Positions 8,552 to 17,627 of a DNA stretch of 64,000 nucleotides are shown piece after piece. The stretch comes from CAVURS01 sp963834425 (GTDB lineage: Bacteria > Actinomycetota > Actinomycetes > Actinomycetales > CAVURS01): assembly GCA_963834425.1 (NCBI GenBank), contig CAWIBR010000014.1, positions 1 to 64,000 on the forward strand, written 5' to 3'. Under the pieces are notes generated by a model. It was not told the origin of the DNA. It saw nothing but the letters and a program-made list of their open reading frames with translations, and did not search any database. Positions within the stretch are counted from its first letter, which is position 1; every line of letters begins with the position of its first letter. A program made the translations under genes and the position numbers.

Positions 8552-9588
8552 ATGGACGGTACGGCCGACGCAGCGACCTTCGAGCAGACCTCGAGCAGAC
8601 CTCCGAGCAGACCCCGGAGCAGACGTTCGAGCGGGTCATCGCGGCTGACCAGCGGATCGAGCCACGGGACTGGATGCCGGAGGCCTACCGCAGCGGACTG
8701 GTCCGGCAGATGGCCCAGCACGCGCACTCGGAAATCATCGGGATGCAGCCCGAAGGCAGCTGGATCAGCCGGGCGCCGAGCCTGCGCCGCAAGGCGATCC
8801 TGATGGCCAAGGTGCAGGACGAGGCCGGCCATGGGCTCTACCTCTACTCGGCCGCGGAGACGTTGGGAACCAGCCGCCAGGAGATGCTCGACCTGCTGCA
8901 TGCGGGCCGGCAGCGCTACTCCTCGATCTTCAACTACCCCACGCTGACCTGGGCCGACATCGGCGCCATCGGCTGGCTGGTCGACGGCGCCGCGATCATG
9001 AACCAGGTGCCGCTGTGCCGGTGCTCCTACGGTCCCTACGCCCGCGCAATGATCCGGATCTGCAAGGAGGAGTCCTTCCACCAGCGGCAGGGTTTCGAGA
9101 TTCTGTGGACCCTGGCGCGCGGTACCGACGACCAGCGCGAGATGGCCCAGGACGCCGTAAACCGTTGGTGGTGGCCGGCGTTGATGATGTTCGGGCCTCC
9201 AGATTCCAGCGCAGGTTCTGGTTCCGGCGGTGGTGAATCGAGAGCGACGCATACCGAGCAGAGCATGGCCTGGGGGATCAAGCGGTTCACCAACGACGAC
9301 CTGCGCCAGCGCTTCGTCGACATGACGGTGCCCCAGGCCAACAAGCTGGGCATCGCGATCCCCGACCCCGACCTGGCGTACGACGAGGAGTCCGGCCACT
9401 GGAGGTTCGGCGCGATCGACTGGGCCGAGTTCCGACGGGTCCTGGCCGGCGATGGTCCGTGCAACGCGGAGCGGTTGGCCCACCGGCGCCAGGCCCACGA
9501 GGAGGGTGCCTGGGTGCGCGAGGCCGCGACCGCCTACGCCGCGCGGACGGCGCCGGCGGGCTCGCGCGACCGGAGCGGTGCGGCGTGA
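8552..9588 (+). CDS. paaA: 1,2-phenylacetyl-CoA epoxidase subunit A (one-base shift near the start)
   Basis: Catalytic di-iron subunit that epoxidises the ring of phenylacetyl-CoA. Ferritin-like ligand motifs are visible (KVQDEAGHG and CKEESFHQ), as is RAPSLRRKAILMAK. The intact reading frame begins at ATG 8674 (MPEAYRSGL), but conserved residues ERVIAADQRIEPRDW lie in that same frame just upstream with no ATG, GTG or TTG. The other frame offers ATG 8552 (MDGTADAATFEQT) behind a promoter; a missing base in the EQT repeat tract near 8591 would join them into 345 residues. A Gly/Ser-rich insertion (SSAGSGSGGG) is unusual. Confidence 0.9.
8579..8631 (+). repeat. Short tandem repeat in the paaA 5' coding region
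   Basis: Four GAGCAGAC[CG] units are separated by TC, TCC, CCG and TTC, giving spacings of 11, 12 and 12 nt. The 12-nt units encode E-Q-T-x. The 11-nt unit shifts the frame and disconnects the paaA start from the rest of the gene. Confidence 0.8.
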
Positions 9589-9872
9589 GCGAGCGCGACT
9601 GGCCGTTGTGGGAGGTCTTCGTCCGGCCCAAGCGAGGACTGTCCCACCTGCACGCCGGCTCGCTGCACGCGCCCGACGCCGAGCTGGCGTTGCGCAACGC
9701 CCGCGACCTCTACACCCGCCGGCAGGAGGGCGTCTCGATCTGGGTCGTGCCGGCTGCCGCGATCACCGCCAGCAGCCCGGACGAGCGGGACTCCTTCTTC
9801 GACCCGGCCGCCGACAAGGTCTACCGCCATCCGACGTTCTACGACGTGCCGGCCGACGTGGAGTACCTGTGA
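9585..9872 (+). CDS. paaB: 1,2-phenylacetyl-CoA epoxidase subunit B
   Basis: Small non-catalytic subunit of the PaaABCE complex, 95 residues. It carries the family core WEVFVRPKRGLSHLHAGSLHAPDAE and the later SIWVVPA segment. The GTG at 9585 overlaps the paaA stop (GTGA), which fixes the start and implies translational coupling within paaABCDE. Confidence 0.95.
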   Translation: MSERDWPLWEVFVRPKRGLSHLHAGSLHAPDAELALRNARDLYTRRQEGVSIWVVPAAAITASSPDERDSFFDPAADKVYRHPTFYDVPADVEYL

Positions 9873-10660
9873 CCGGCACCCTGATCCGGGTCGAGACCCT
9901 GCCGCCGGCCGGGCGCTACTGCGTCCGGTTGGCTGACGACGCCTTGGTCATGGCCCAGCGGCTGGGGGAGTGGCTCGCCTCCGCGCCGCAGATCGAGGAG
10001 GACATGGCCCTGGGCAACATCGGGCTTGACCAGTTGGGCCAGGCTCGCTCGTTGCTGACCCGGGCCGGGGAGCTGTCGGCCGAGGCGGGTGGTCCGGCGT
10101 ACACCGAGGACGACCTGGCCTACTGGCGGGACGAGCGCTCGTTCACCAACGTCCAGCTGGTCGAGCAGGAGCGTGGCGACTTCGCGGTCACGATGGTGCG
10201 ACTGCTCGTGCTGTCGACCTGGCAGCTCCACCTCTATCGCGGCCTCAGGCAGTCGACCGACCCGGTGATCGCGGCTGTCGCCGCCAAGGCGGTCAACGAG
10301 GTGACCTACCACCAGGACCACGCGTGGCACTGGACCTTGCGGTTGGCGCTCGGCACCGACGTCAGCCGGGCCAAGATGGAGGCGGCGCTCACCGCCGTCG
10401 CCCCTTACGTCCCTGAGCTCTTCGACGACGACGAGCTGACCGAAACCCTTGCGGCACAGGGCATCGCCGTCCTGCCCTCGTCGCTCGAGGCGCCGGTCGA
10501 GAGCTCTATTGGCGCCGTGCTGGCCGAGGCCCGGCTCGTCTGGCCGGAGCCGACCTGGCGGGCGCGAGGTGGCCGCGACGGCCGGCACTCCACCGCGATG
10601 GGTCACCTGCTGGCCGAGATGCAGCATTTGGCTCGTTCCCACCCGGGCGCGATCTGGTGA
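9869..10660 (+). CDS. paaC: 1,2-phenylacetyl-CoA epoxidase subunit C
   Basis: Structural ferritin-like partner of PaaA, 263 residues. It shows LGNIGLDQLGQAR, the YWRDERSFTNVQLVEQE segment and EVTYHQDHAWHW. The GTG start at 9869 overlaps the paaB stop by 4 bases. Upstream in-frame starts would lie inside paaA and paaB and can be excluded. Confidence 0.95.
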   Translation: MTGTLIRVETLPPAGRYCVRLADDALVMAQRLGEWLASAPQIEEDMALGNIGLDQLGQARSLLTRAGELSAEAGGPAYTEDDLAYWRDERSFTNVQLVEQERGDFAVTMVRLLVLSTWQLHLYRGLRQSTDPVIAAVAAKAVNEVTYHQDHAWHWTLRLALGTDVSRAKMEAALTAVAPYVPELFDDDELTETLAAQGIAVLPSSLEAPVESSIGAVLAEARLVWPEPTWRARGGRDGRHSTAMGHLLAEMQHLARSHPGAIW

Positions 10661-11187
10661 GTGTGCTGCCCATCGCGCCCGGAACCGCGACCGACCTTGA
10701 CGACGTACGCCGCGTGGTCGAGGCGGTGCCCGACCCCGAGCTGCCGGTCGTGACCCTGGGCCAGCTCGGGATCATTCGCGAGGTCCGGTTCGGCGATGAG
10801 GGCACAGTCGTCGTCGAGATCACCCCGACCTACTCGGGCTGCCCGGCCATGGAGGTCATCGGCCACGACGTCGCGGACGCGGTCCGCTCGATCGGTCTGC
10901 GGCCCGACGTCCGGGTGGTGCTGTCGCCGGCCTGGTCCACCGACTGGATCACCGATGACGGCCGAACGGCGTTGTCCGAGGCGGGGATTGCCCCGCCGGC
11001 CCGGGTCCACGACGGACCGATCCGCGTCGAGATCGGCTCACCGCCGTCGCGGGTCGACCAGCCGGCCTGTCCGCAGTGCGGCTCGCGGGCGGTGGAGGAG
11101 CTGGCCCGCTTCGGTTCCACGGCGTGCAAGGCGCTCTGGCGTTGCCTGTCCTGCCGCGAGCCGTTCGACTACGTCAAGCCGCTGTGA
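10657..11187 (+). CDS. paaD: Phenylacetate degradation protein PaaD (Fe-S maturation type)
   Basis: MIP18/DUF59-type protein thought to help assemble metal centres of the epoxidase complex. The N-terminal DUF59 domain has DPELPVVTLGQLGI and TPTYSGCPAMEVI. The C-terminus has a zinc-ribbon pattern CPQCG ... CLSC typical of PaaD. Length is 176 residues. The GTG start overlaps paaC by 4 bases. Confidence 0.95.
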   Translation: MSVLPIAPGTATDLDDVRRVVEAVPDPELPVVTLGQLGIIREVRFGDEGTVVVEITPTYSGCPAMEVIGHDVADAVRSIGLRPDVRVVLSPAWSTDWITDDGRTALSEAGIAPPARVHDGPIRVEIGSPPSRVDQPACPQCGSRAVEELARFGSTACKALWRCLSCREPFDYVKPL

Positions 11188-12311
11188 GCGCCGGGATGAC
11201 GGCGACGGCGACGACCACCGAGGCGACCCGCGTCCGCTGGCACGAGCTCACCGTCATCGAGGTCGAGCCTTTGACCGACGACGCGGTCGCCGTTTCGTTG
11301 GCGGTGCCCTCGGAGCTGGCCGACACGTTCGCCTTCCAGGCCGGTCAGCACCTGATCCTGCGCCGCGATGTGGACGGCGAGGATCTGCGTCGCTCCTACT
11401 CGATCTGCGTCACGCCGACCTGGGCCCTCGCCCGGGGGCGGCTGCGGGTCGGCGTGAAACACCTTGCGGGAGGGGCGTTCTCGACCTGGGTGCTGGCATC
11501 GCTGCAGCCGGGCGAGCGGCTGCAGGTGATGGCGCCGCAGGGGCATTTCACCTGCCCGACCCAGGCCACATCGAGGCGGCATCACGTCGCCGTGGCGGCC
11601 GGCAGCGGCATCACGCCGGTGCTGTCGTTGCTCGGGCACGCCCTCGAGACCGAGCCGCTCAGCCAGGCAACATTGCTCTATGGCAATCGTCGTACGTCGT
11701 CGATCATGTTCCTCGAGGAGCTCGAGGATCTGAAGAACCGCTATCCGGCGCGGTTCAACCTGGTCCACGTGCTGTCGCGGGAGGAGCAGGACGTCGAGCT
11801 CCTGTCGGGCCGCCTCGACGCCGAGCGCCTGGGCCGGATCCTGGACGCGATGCTGCCTGTCGCGACCGTCGACGAGTGGTACCTCTGCGGCCCGTTCGAC
11901 CTGGTGACTGAGGCTCAGCGGCTGTTGACCGATCGGGGCGCAGACCCCGCGCACGTGCACCTGGAGCTGTTCCACGTCGGCGACGAACCGCCGCCGCCGC
12001 GGTCCGAAGAGGAGGTCGCGGCCGACGCCAGCGCCGCCACCGTGACGGTGAACCTGGACGGCCGCACGACGCGCATCGACATGCCCGATCGGGGCGAAAC
12101 CATCCTGGCCGCAACGCTTCGGGCCCGGCCGGACGCGCCGTACGCCTGCACTGGCGGAGTGTGTGGCACCTGCCGCGCGCGGCTGGTCAAGGGGGAGGTG
12201 CGGATGGACCGCAACTACGCCCTCGAGCCCGAGGAGCTGGCTCGGGGACTGGTACTGGCCTGTCAGTCCCACCCGGTCAGCGACCAGGTCGAGCTCGACT
12301 ACGACGCCTGA
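11184..12311 (+). CDS. paaE: 1,2-phenylacetyl-CoA epoxidase reductase subunit
   Basis: Electron-transfer subunit that passes NADPH electrons to PaaA. An FAD/NAD domain has RRSYSIC and GSGITPVLSLL; the C-terminal plant-type ferredoxin has CTGGVCGTC plus a distal Cys in LACQSHP, giving C-x4-C-x2-C-x29-C. The GTG at 11184 overlaps the paaD stop like every other junction in the operon, and is chosen over ATG 11196, which is the alternative. The end overlaps the convergent folA gene by 13 bp. This is the last gene of paaABCDE; no paaK, paaG or paaZ follows. Confidence 0.94.
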   Translation: MSAGMTATATTTEATRVRWHELTVIEVEPLTDDAVAVSLAVPSELADTFAFQAGQHLILRRDVDGEDLRRSYSICVTPTWALARGRLRVGVKHLAGGAFSTWVLASLQPGERLQVMAPQGHFTCPTQATSRRHHVAVAAGSGITPVLSLLGHALETEPLSQATLLYGNRRTSSIMFLEELEDLKNRYPARFNLVHVLSREEQDVELLSGRLDAERLGRILDAMLPVATVDEWYLCGPFDLVTEAQRLLTDRGADPAHVHLELFHVGDEPPPPRSEEEVAADASAATVTVNLDGRTTRIDMPDRGETILAATLRARPDAPYACTGGVCGTCRARLVKGEVRMDRNYALEPEELARGLVLACQSHPVSDQVELDYDA

Positions 12312-12766
12312 ACCCGCTCGTAGCGCACGAAGTCGAAGCCGTCGCCGGCCTCCCGCAGCACCTCGAGCCAGGCCGCCCGGTCGAACGCCGGGAAGTACGT
12401 GTCGCCGTCGGGTGCAGCATCGATCTCGGTCAGCTCGAGCCGGTCGGCCAGATCGAGCGTCTGCCCGTAGATCTCGCCCCCACCGACCACGAACACCTCA
12501 CCGCTGGCGAGCTCCAGCGCAGCGAGGACCGATGGCGCGACGTCGGCGCCCGGAGCGGACCAGTCAGGTTGCCGAGTGACAACAATCGTTCGACGGCCGG
12601 GCAAGGCCCGCCCGATCGAGTCCCAGGTCTTGCGACCCATGACCAGCGTGTGGCCCATGGTCAGGGCCTTGAAGCGGCGCAGGTCCTCCGGGATGCGCAC
12701 GGCGAGATCGCCGGACCGCCCGATCACGCCGTTGCTGGCGACAGCTGCGACGAGCGTGACGGTCAT
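12299..12766 (-). CDS. folA: Dihydrofolate reductase
   Basis: NADPH-dependent reduction of dihydrofolate, regenerating the cofactor consumed by ThyA. The 155-residue protein begins MTVTLVAAVASNGVIG and includes the substrate-site PEDLRRFK, the LVMGRKTWDSIG nucleotide loop and VVGGGEIY. ATG 12766 is taken as the start; GTG 12784, immediately after the thyA stop, would add six residues. It forms a two-gene unit with thyA. Confidence 0.95.
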   Translation of the reverse strand: MTVTLVAAVASNGVIGRSGDLAVRIPEDLRRFKALTMGHTLVMGRKTWDSIGRALPGRRTIVVTRQPDWSAPGADVAPSVLAALELASGEVFVVGGGEIYGQTLDLADRLELTEIDAAPDGDTYFPAFDRAAWLEVLREAGDGFDFVRYERVQAS

Positions 12767-12784
12767 CGCCCGGTCATATCCCAC

Positions 12785-13580
12785 TCATACGGCGATGGGG
12801 GCCTTGATCGACGGGTGCGGCGCGTAGCCCTCGAGCGTGAAGTCAGCCATCTCGAACTCATCGATCGAGCGCCGCTGCGGGTTCAGCCGCATCGTGGGCA
12901 GCGCCAGCGGCTCGCGGCTCAGCTGCTCGCGGGCCTGGTCGACGTGGTTGACGTAGAGGTGAGCGTCACCGAGCGTGTGCACGAAGTCACCCGGCTCCAG
13001 ATCGGTGACCTGCGCGACCATCAACGTCAACAACGCGTAGGACGCGATGTTGAACGGCACGCCCAGGAAGATGTCGCCGGAGCGTTGGTAGAGCTGGCAG
13101 GACAGGCGCCCGTCGGCGACGTAGAACTGGAACATCGTGTGACACGGGCGGCAGCGCCATCCGGTCCAGGTCCGAGACGTTCCAGGCGCTGACCAGATGG
13201 CGGCGCGAGTCCGGGTTGGTGCGGATCGCGTCGATGACCCCGGCGATCTGGTCGACGTGGCGCCCGTCCGGAGTCGGCCAGGAGCGCCACTGGTAGCCGT
13301 AGACCGGTCCCAGCTCACCCTTGTCGTCGGCCCACTCGTCCCAGATGGTGATGCCCTGCTGCTGCAGCCACTCCACGTTGGTCGAACCGCGCAGGAACCA
13401 CAGCAGCTCGCCGACGACGGACTTCATGTGCAGCCGCTTGGTGGTCACGGCCGGGAAGCCGGCGCTGAGGTCGAAGCGCATCTGGTGGCCGAAGACGCTC
13501 AACGTCCCGGTACCCGTCCGGTCGGACTTCGCCGAGCCGGTGGTCAGGACGCGGTCGAGGAGATCGAGGTACTGCTGCAC
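12785..13580 (-). CDS. thyA: Thymidylate synthase, interrupted by a one-base insertion
   Basis: Makes dTMP from dUMP and methylene-THF. The N-terminal two thirds (DRTGTGTLSVFG, MRFDLSAGFPAVTTKR, GELLWFLRGSTN, GPVYGYQWRSW) are in one frame and the remainder (CHTMFQFYVADGRLSCQLYQRS ... SIKAPIAV) in another. The break is at G13146-13148, immediately before the catalytic Cys codon of LPPCHT. Removing one base gives exactly 264 residues, the usual ThyA length, so an error is more likely than true loss. GTG 13580 follows a -10-like TAGTTT by 7 nt. Upstream of folA on the same strand. Confidence 0.9.
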
Positions 13581-13587
13581 GCTCCGA

Positions 13588-13593
13588 AAACTA
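13588..13593 (-). promoter_or_regulatory. Putative thyA -10 box (leaderless)
   Basis: On the minus strand TAGTTT lies 7 nt before the thyA GTG. No ribosome binding site is seen between them. Confidence 0.45.
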
Positions 13594-13752
13594 ACACCGC
13601 CGAAGGTGTAACGCCTGGACCGGCGGGCCCGATGTAGGTGGTGGACCGTGTCGCTGCTCGGACCCCCGAGCGGGCAGCGACGCGGTCCTTCATCGTCCCG
13701 GGGACCGGCTCGGCGTTCGGTCGGGCGCGCCAGCGAGGGAACGCCGCGGCGG

Positions 13753-13758
13753 TAGCGT
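13753..13758 (+). promoter_or_regulatory. Putative dapA -10 box (leaderless)
   Basis: TAGCGT lies 6 nt before ATG 13765. This spacing favours ATG 13765 over the in-frame GTG at 13759. Confidence 0.5.
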
Positions 13759-13764
13759 GTGCGT

Positions 13765-14667
13765 ATGTCTGGTCGTGCCGATGCCCCCGCCGCATTCGGC
13801 CGGGTCCTGACCGCCATGGTCACGCCGTTCGCCGCGGACGGCGGCCTGGACCTGGACGCGGCGGCCCGCCTGGCCACCCACCTCGTGGACCACGGCTGCG
13901 ACGGGCTGGTCGTCAGCGGCACGACCGGGGAGTCGCCCACCACCAGCCCTCGCGAGCAGGATGACCTGCTGCGCGCCGTACTTGATGCGGTGGGGGAGCG
14001 CGCCCGGGTCGTGGCCGGCGTCGGCACCAACGACACCGCCCACACCGTCGAGCTGGCCACGGCGGCCGAGAAGACCGGCGCCCACGGCCTGCTGGTCGTG
14101 ACGCCGTACTACAGCAAGCCGCCCCAGGAGGGTGTGCTCGCGCACTTCCACGCCGTCGCCGACGCCGTGGGATTGCCGGTGATGGTCTATGACATCCCGG
14201 GCCGCACCGGCACCCCGATCCACGCCGACACCCTGCGCCGGCTGGGCGCTCACCCGAGGATCGCGGCGGTCAAGGACGCCAAGGGCGATCTCTTCGAGGG
14301 CTCGTGCGTGATGGCCGACACTGACCTGGCCTACTACAGCGGCGACGACTCGCTCAACCTCCCCTGGCTGGCGGTCGGCGCGACCGGCCTCGTCTCGGTC
14401 GTCGCGCACGTCACCCCCGACCGGTACGCCGCGATGGTCGCGGCCGTGGCCGCGGGCGACCTCGAGCAAGCCCGCGCGGTGCACGTCGGACTGCTGCCTC
14501 TGGTGACCGCGATCATGACCCGCACCCAGGGGGCGATCGCCGTCAAGGCGGCCCTTGAACTCATCGGCATCCTCCCGAACCGCTCGGTTCGGCTGCCGCT
14601 CACTCCCGCGAGCGAGGATCTCGTGGCGGCGCTTCGCGCCGACCTCACCCAGATCGGAATTCTGTGA
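13765..14667 (+). CDS. dapA: 4-hydroxy-tetrahydrodipicolinate synthase
   Basis: Condenses pyruvate with aspartate semialdehyde, the entry to lysine/diaminopimelate synthesis; DapB and DapF are encoded elsewhere in the window. The 300-residue TIM-barrel protein shows GTTGESPT, TPYYSKPPQEG, YDIPGRTG (catalytic Tyr region) and AVKDAKGD with the Schiff-base lysine. The stop overlaps the rnj GTG by 4 bases, so dapA-rnj is an operon. Confidence 0.96.
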   Translation: MSGRADAPAAFGRVLTAMVTPFAADGGLDLDAAARLATHLVDHGCDGLVVSGTTGESPTTSPREQDDLLRAVLDAVGERARVVAGVGTNDTAHTVELATAAEKTGAHGLLVVTPYYSKPPQEGVLAHFHAVADAVGLPVMVYDIPGRTGTPIHADTLRRLGAHPRIAAVKDAKGDLFEGSCVMADTDLAYYSGDDSLNLPWLAVGATGLVSVVAHVTPDRYAAMVAAVAAGDLEQARAVHVGLLPLVTAIMTRTQGAIAVKAALELIGILPNRSVRLPLTPASEDLVAALRADLTQIGIL

Positions 14668-16346
14668 CCCAGATCCCCTCTTTGCCCGGGCCGCCCCCGC
14701 TGGCGCCGGGCACCCTTCGCATCGTGCCCCTGGGCGGGCTCGGCGAAGTCGGCCGCAACATGGCCGTCCTCGAGATCGACGGGCGGCTGCTCGTCATCGA
14801 CTGCGGTGTGCTCTTCCCGGAAGACCACCAGCCGGGGGTCGACCTGATCCTGCCCGACTTCGACTACATCTCCGATCGACTGGCTGACGTCGAGGCGGTC
14901 GTCCTGACCCACGGTCACGAGGACCACATCGGGGCCGTGCCCTACCTGCTCCGGCTGCGTCCGGACATCCCGCTGATCGGCTCGCAGCTGACCTTGGCCC
15001 TGGTCGAGGCCAAGCTAAAAGAGCACAAGATCACGCCGTACTCGCTGACCGTCCGCGAGGGGCAGCGGGAGCGGCTCGGGCCGTTCGACTGCGAGTTCAT
15101 CGCCGTCAACCACTCGATCCCGGACGCCCTTGCGGTCGCCGTGCGCACCTCGGCCGGCACCATCCTGCACACCGGCGACTTCAAGATGGACCAGCTCCCC
15201 CTGGACCATCGGCTCACCGACCTGCGGGCCTTCGCCCGGCTGGGCGAGGAGGGCGTCGACCTCTTCATGGTCGACTCGACCAACGCCGAGGTGCCCGGTT
15301 TCACCACGCCCGAGCGGGACATCGGGCAGGCGATGGACCGGGTCTTCAGCCAGGCCCAGCGGCGGGTCATCGTGGCGTGCTTCTCCAGCCACGTGCATCG
15401 GGTGCAGCAGGTGCTGGACACGGCCAACGCCCACGGCCGCAAGGTCGCGCTGGTCGGCCGCTCGATGCTGCGCAACATGGGGGTCGCTCGCGAGCTGGGC
15501 TACCTCAAGGTGCCGGACGGGGTGCTGGTCGACGCCAAGGCGCTCGAGAACCTCCCGGACGACCAGGTGGTGCTGGTCTGCACCGGGTCTCAGGGCGAGC
15601 CGATGGCGGCGCTGTCCCGGATGGCCAACCGCGACCACCGGATCGAGGTCGGCGACGGCGACACCGTCGTGCTGGCCTCGAGCCTGATCCCGGGCAACGA
15701 GAACGCCGTCTTCCGGGTGATCAACGGCCTGACCCGGCTCGGTGCCCATGTGGTCCACAAGGGCAATGCGCTGGTCCACGTCTCCGGTCACGCCAGCGCC
15801 GGCGAGTTGCTCTACTGCTACAACATCGTCCGGCCGCGCAACGCCATGCCGGTCCACGGCGAGGTCCGCCACCTGGTGGCCAACGGCGACCTGGCGGTCG
15901 CGACCGGGGTGCCCCGCGAGCGGGTGATCATCGGTGACGACGGCACCGTGGTCGACCTCGTGGGCGGAGTAGCCAAGGCGGTCGGCTCGGTCCCGTGCGG
16001 CTTCGTCTACGTCGACGGCTCGGGCGTCGGGGAGACCACCGAGGCCCTGCTCACCGACCGGCGGATCCTGCGCGACGAGGGGTTCATCTCGATCTTCGTG
16101 GTCGTGGACTCGGTCACCGGCAAGGTCGCGGCCGGGCCCACGGTCCAGGCCCGCGGCTTCGTCGAGAACGACGACGTTTTCGCCGAGGTCATCCCGCGGA
16201 TCGAGGACGCCCTCGCCCAGGCGACCGAGTCCGGGGTCAAGGACGCCTACGAGCTCCAGCAGGTCGTCCGGCGGGTGGTTGGTCGATGGGTCGGCGGCAA
16301 GCTCCGTCGCCGGCCGATGATCATCCCGGTCGTCATCGAGGCCTGA
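14664..16346 (+). CDS. rnj: Ribonuclease J
   Basis: Metallo-beta-lactamase/beta-CASP nuclease with endo- and 5'-3' exonuclease activity in RNA maturation. The metal motif THGHEDHIG starts at residue 82; LHTGDFKMD, CTGSQGEPMAAL and HVSGHASAGEL follow. Length 560 is typical. The GTG start overlaps dapA. It runs 14 bp into the convergent MFS gene. Confidence 0.96.
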   Translation: MTQIPSLPGPPPLAPGTLRIVPLGGLGEVGRNMAVLEIDGRLLVIDCGVLFPEDHQPGVDLILPDFDYISDRLADVEAVVLTHGHEDHIGAVPYLLRLRPDIPLIGSQLTLALVEAKLKEHKITPYSLTVREGQRERLGPFDCEFIAVNHSIPDALAVAVRTSAGTILHTGDFKMDQLPLDHRLTDLRAFARLGEEGVDLFMVDSTNAEVPGFTTPERDIGQAMDRVFSQAQRRVIVACFSSHVHRVQQVLDTANAHGRKVALVGRSMLRNMGVARELGYLKVPDGVLVDAKALENLPDDQVVLVCTGSQGEPMAALSRMANRDHRIEVGDGDTVVLASSLIPGNENAVFRVINGLTRLGAHVVHKGNALVHVSGHASAGELLYCYNIVRPRNAMPVHGEVRHLVANGDLAVATGVPRERVIIGDDGTVVDLVGGVAKAVGSVPCGFVYVDGSGVGETTEALLTDRRILRDEGFISIFVVVDSVTGKVAAGPTVQARGFVENDDVFAEVIPRIEDALAQATESGVKDAYELQQVVRRVVGRWVGGKLRRRPMIIPVVIEA

Positions 16347-17568
16347 GCTCCGGCGTTGCCGGCCCGCTGCTGAACGTCCGCCGGGCCCGGACCACCAGGA
16401 CACCGGCCAGCACGACGACGGGCGCGGCGACCCAGGGCAGCGAGCTCACCCCGGAGGCGTCGAGGACTAGGCCGCCGACCAGCGAACCGCCGGCGACGCC
16501 GACGTTGTAGACGGTCGTCTGCAGCGAGGTTGCCGTGTCCTCATTCGCCGGGCCTGCGGCGCGGATCAACGTGGCGAGCAACAGCGTGGGCACGCCGCCG
16601 AAGGCCAGGCCCCACAGGGTCACGGTGACGAACAGCCCGGCCGGGTGGCCGCTCAGGGCGCCGAGGGTCACCAGTGAGAGCGCCACGGTCGCGATCGACG
16701 TCACGACGGCTGGGCGCAGGTGGTGGTCGGCGAGCAGACCGGTCGTCCAGATCCCCACGACCCCGGCGAGGCCGAACGTCAACAGCACCGGGGCGGCGTC
16801 GGGCACGCCGGACTGACGGGCCAGCACGGCCAGGTAGGTGTAGGTCATCTGGTGGCCCAGGACGAAGAGGGCGGTCACCAGCAAGACCGTTCGTACGCCG
16901 CGGACGCGCAGAACCGATGCCGGCGAGGCGCTGCGACCCCGGCTCGCTCCGCTCACCTCCGGCACGCCGAGCCGGACCCACACCATCATCCCGAGCGCGA
17001 GTCCTCCAACGACGACGAACGTCCCTCGCCAGCCCAGCAGCCCGGCCGACGCGGTGGCCGCCGGCACCCCGATCGCCAGGGCGATGGTCCCGCCGGCCAG
17101 GGCCAGGGAGATGGCCCGGCCGCGCTGCTCGCCCGGCACCAGGCGCGCGGCGTAGCCGGCGAGCATCGACCAGACCAGGCCGCCGAGCAGCCCGGCCACC
17201 AGCCGGACCCCGAGCGTGACGGCGTACGACGAGGACAGTGCGGTCACGACGTTGACCAGGGCGAACCCGGCCAGCAGGCCGGTCAGCAGAGCTCGACGGG
17301 GCAGCGAGCGGGTCAACGCGGTCAGCGGGACAGCCCCGACGATCGCCGCCGCCGCATAGGCACTGGCCAGGAAGCCGGTCCGGCCGGCCGACTGCTGCAA
17401 CGCGGAGCTCATCGGCGCCAGCAGCCCGACCGGCAGCAGCTCGGTCACCAGGATCAGGGCGGCCGTCCCGGCCAGCGCGAGGAGCGCGCCGACGGGCAGC
17501 CGCGCGCCGGTGTGCTCCGGCCCGAGGGGTCGGGCGACCTCGCAGGTCGTGCCCGGATGCGACGTCAT
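16333..17568 (-). CDS. MFS transporter, DHA1-type drug efflux family
   Basis: Proton-driven export protein of about 411 residues with roughly twelve hydrophobic segments. The motif-A-like loop (TRSLPRRALLTG) follows the second helix, and the family's GxxxGPxxGG-like signature is replaced by NVGVAGGSLVGG in the second half. ATG 17568 is chosen because the longer reading (MSRFHHGG from 17592) runs into the regulator's operator. It is divergent from a MerR regulator, a common arrangement for regulated pumps; substrate unknown. Confidence 0.85.
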   Translation of the reverse strand: MTSHPGTTCEVARPLGPEHTGARLPVGALLALAGTAALILVTELLPVGLLAPMSSALQQSAGRTGFLASAYAAAAIVGAVPLTALTRSLPRRALLTGLLAGFALVNVVTALSSSYAVTLGVRLVAGLLGGLVWSMLAGYAARLVPGEQRGRAISLALAGGTIALAIGVPAATASAGLLGWRGTFVVVGGLALGMMVWVRLGVPEVSGASRGRSASPASVLRVRGVRTVLLVTALFVLGHQMTYTYLAVLARQSGVPDAAPVLLTFGLAGVVGIWTTGLLADHHLRPAVVTSIATVALSLVTLGALSGHPAGLFVTVTLWGLAFGGVPTLLLATLIRAAGPANEDTATSLQTTVYNVGVAGGSLVGGLVLDASGVSSLPWVAAPVVVLAGVLVVRARRTFSSGPATPELRPR

Positions 17569-17583
17569 GCCACCATGGTGAAA

Positions 17584-17603
17584 CCTTGACACTGATGTGA
17601 AGG
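17584..17603. promoter_or_regulatory. MerR-type operator between the pump and its regulator
   Basis: CCTTGACA-CTGA-TGTGAAGG is a 20-bp dyad with one mismatch per arm. It lies between the divergent starts of the MFS gene (17568) and the MerR gene (17628). On the minus strand it falls between a TTGCCT (-35-like) and the region just before the MFS start, the usual place for a MerR operator. Confidence 0.6.
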
Positions 17604-17627
17604 CAAGCCATCTCGAAGGGGTATCCG

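Noticed and set aside
13140..13155. Programmed ribosomal frameshifting in thyA, nrdJ, lexA or dinG
   Set aside because: No consistent slippery heptamer or downstream structure, and these families are not known to use frameshifting; sequence error explains all cases.
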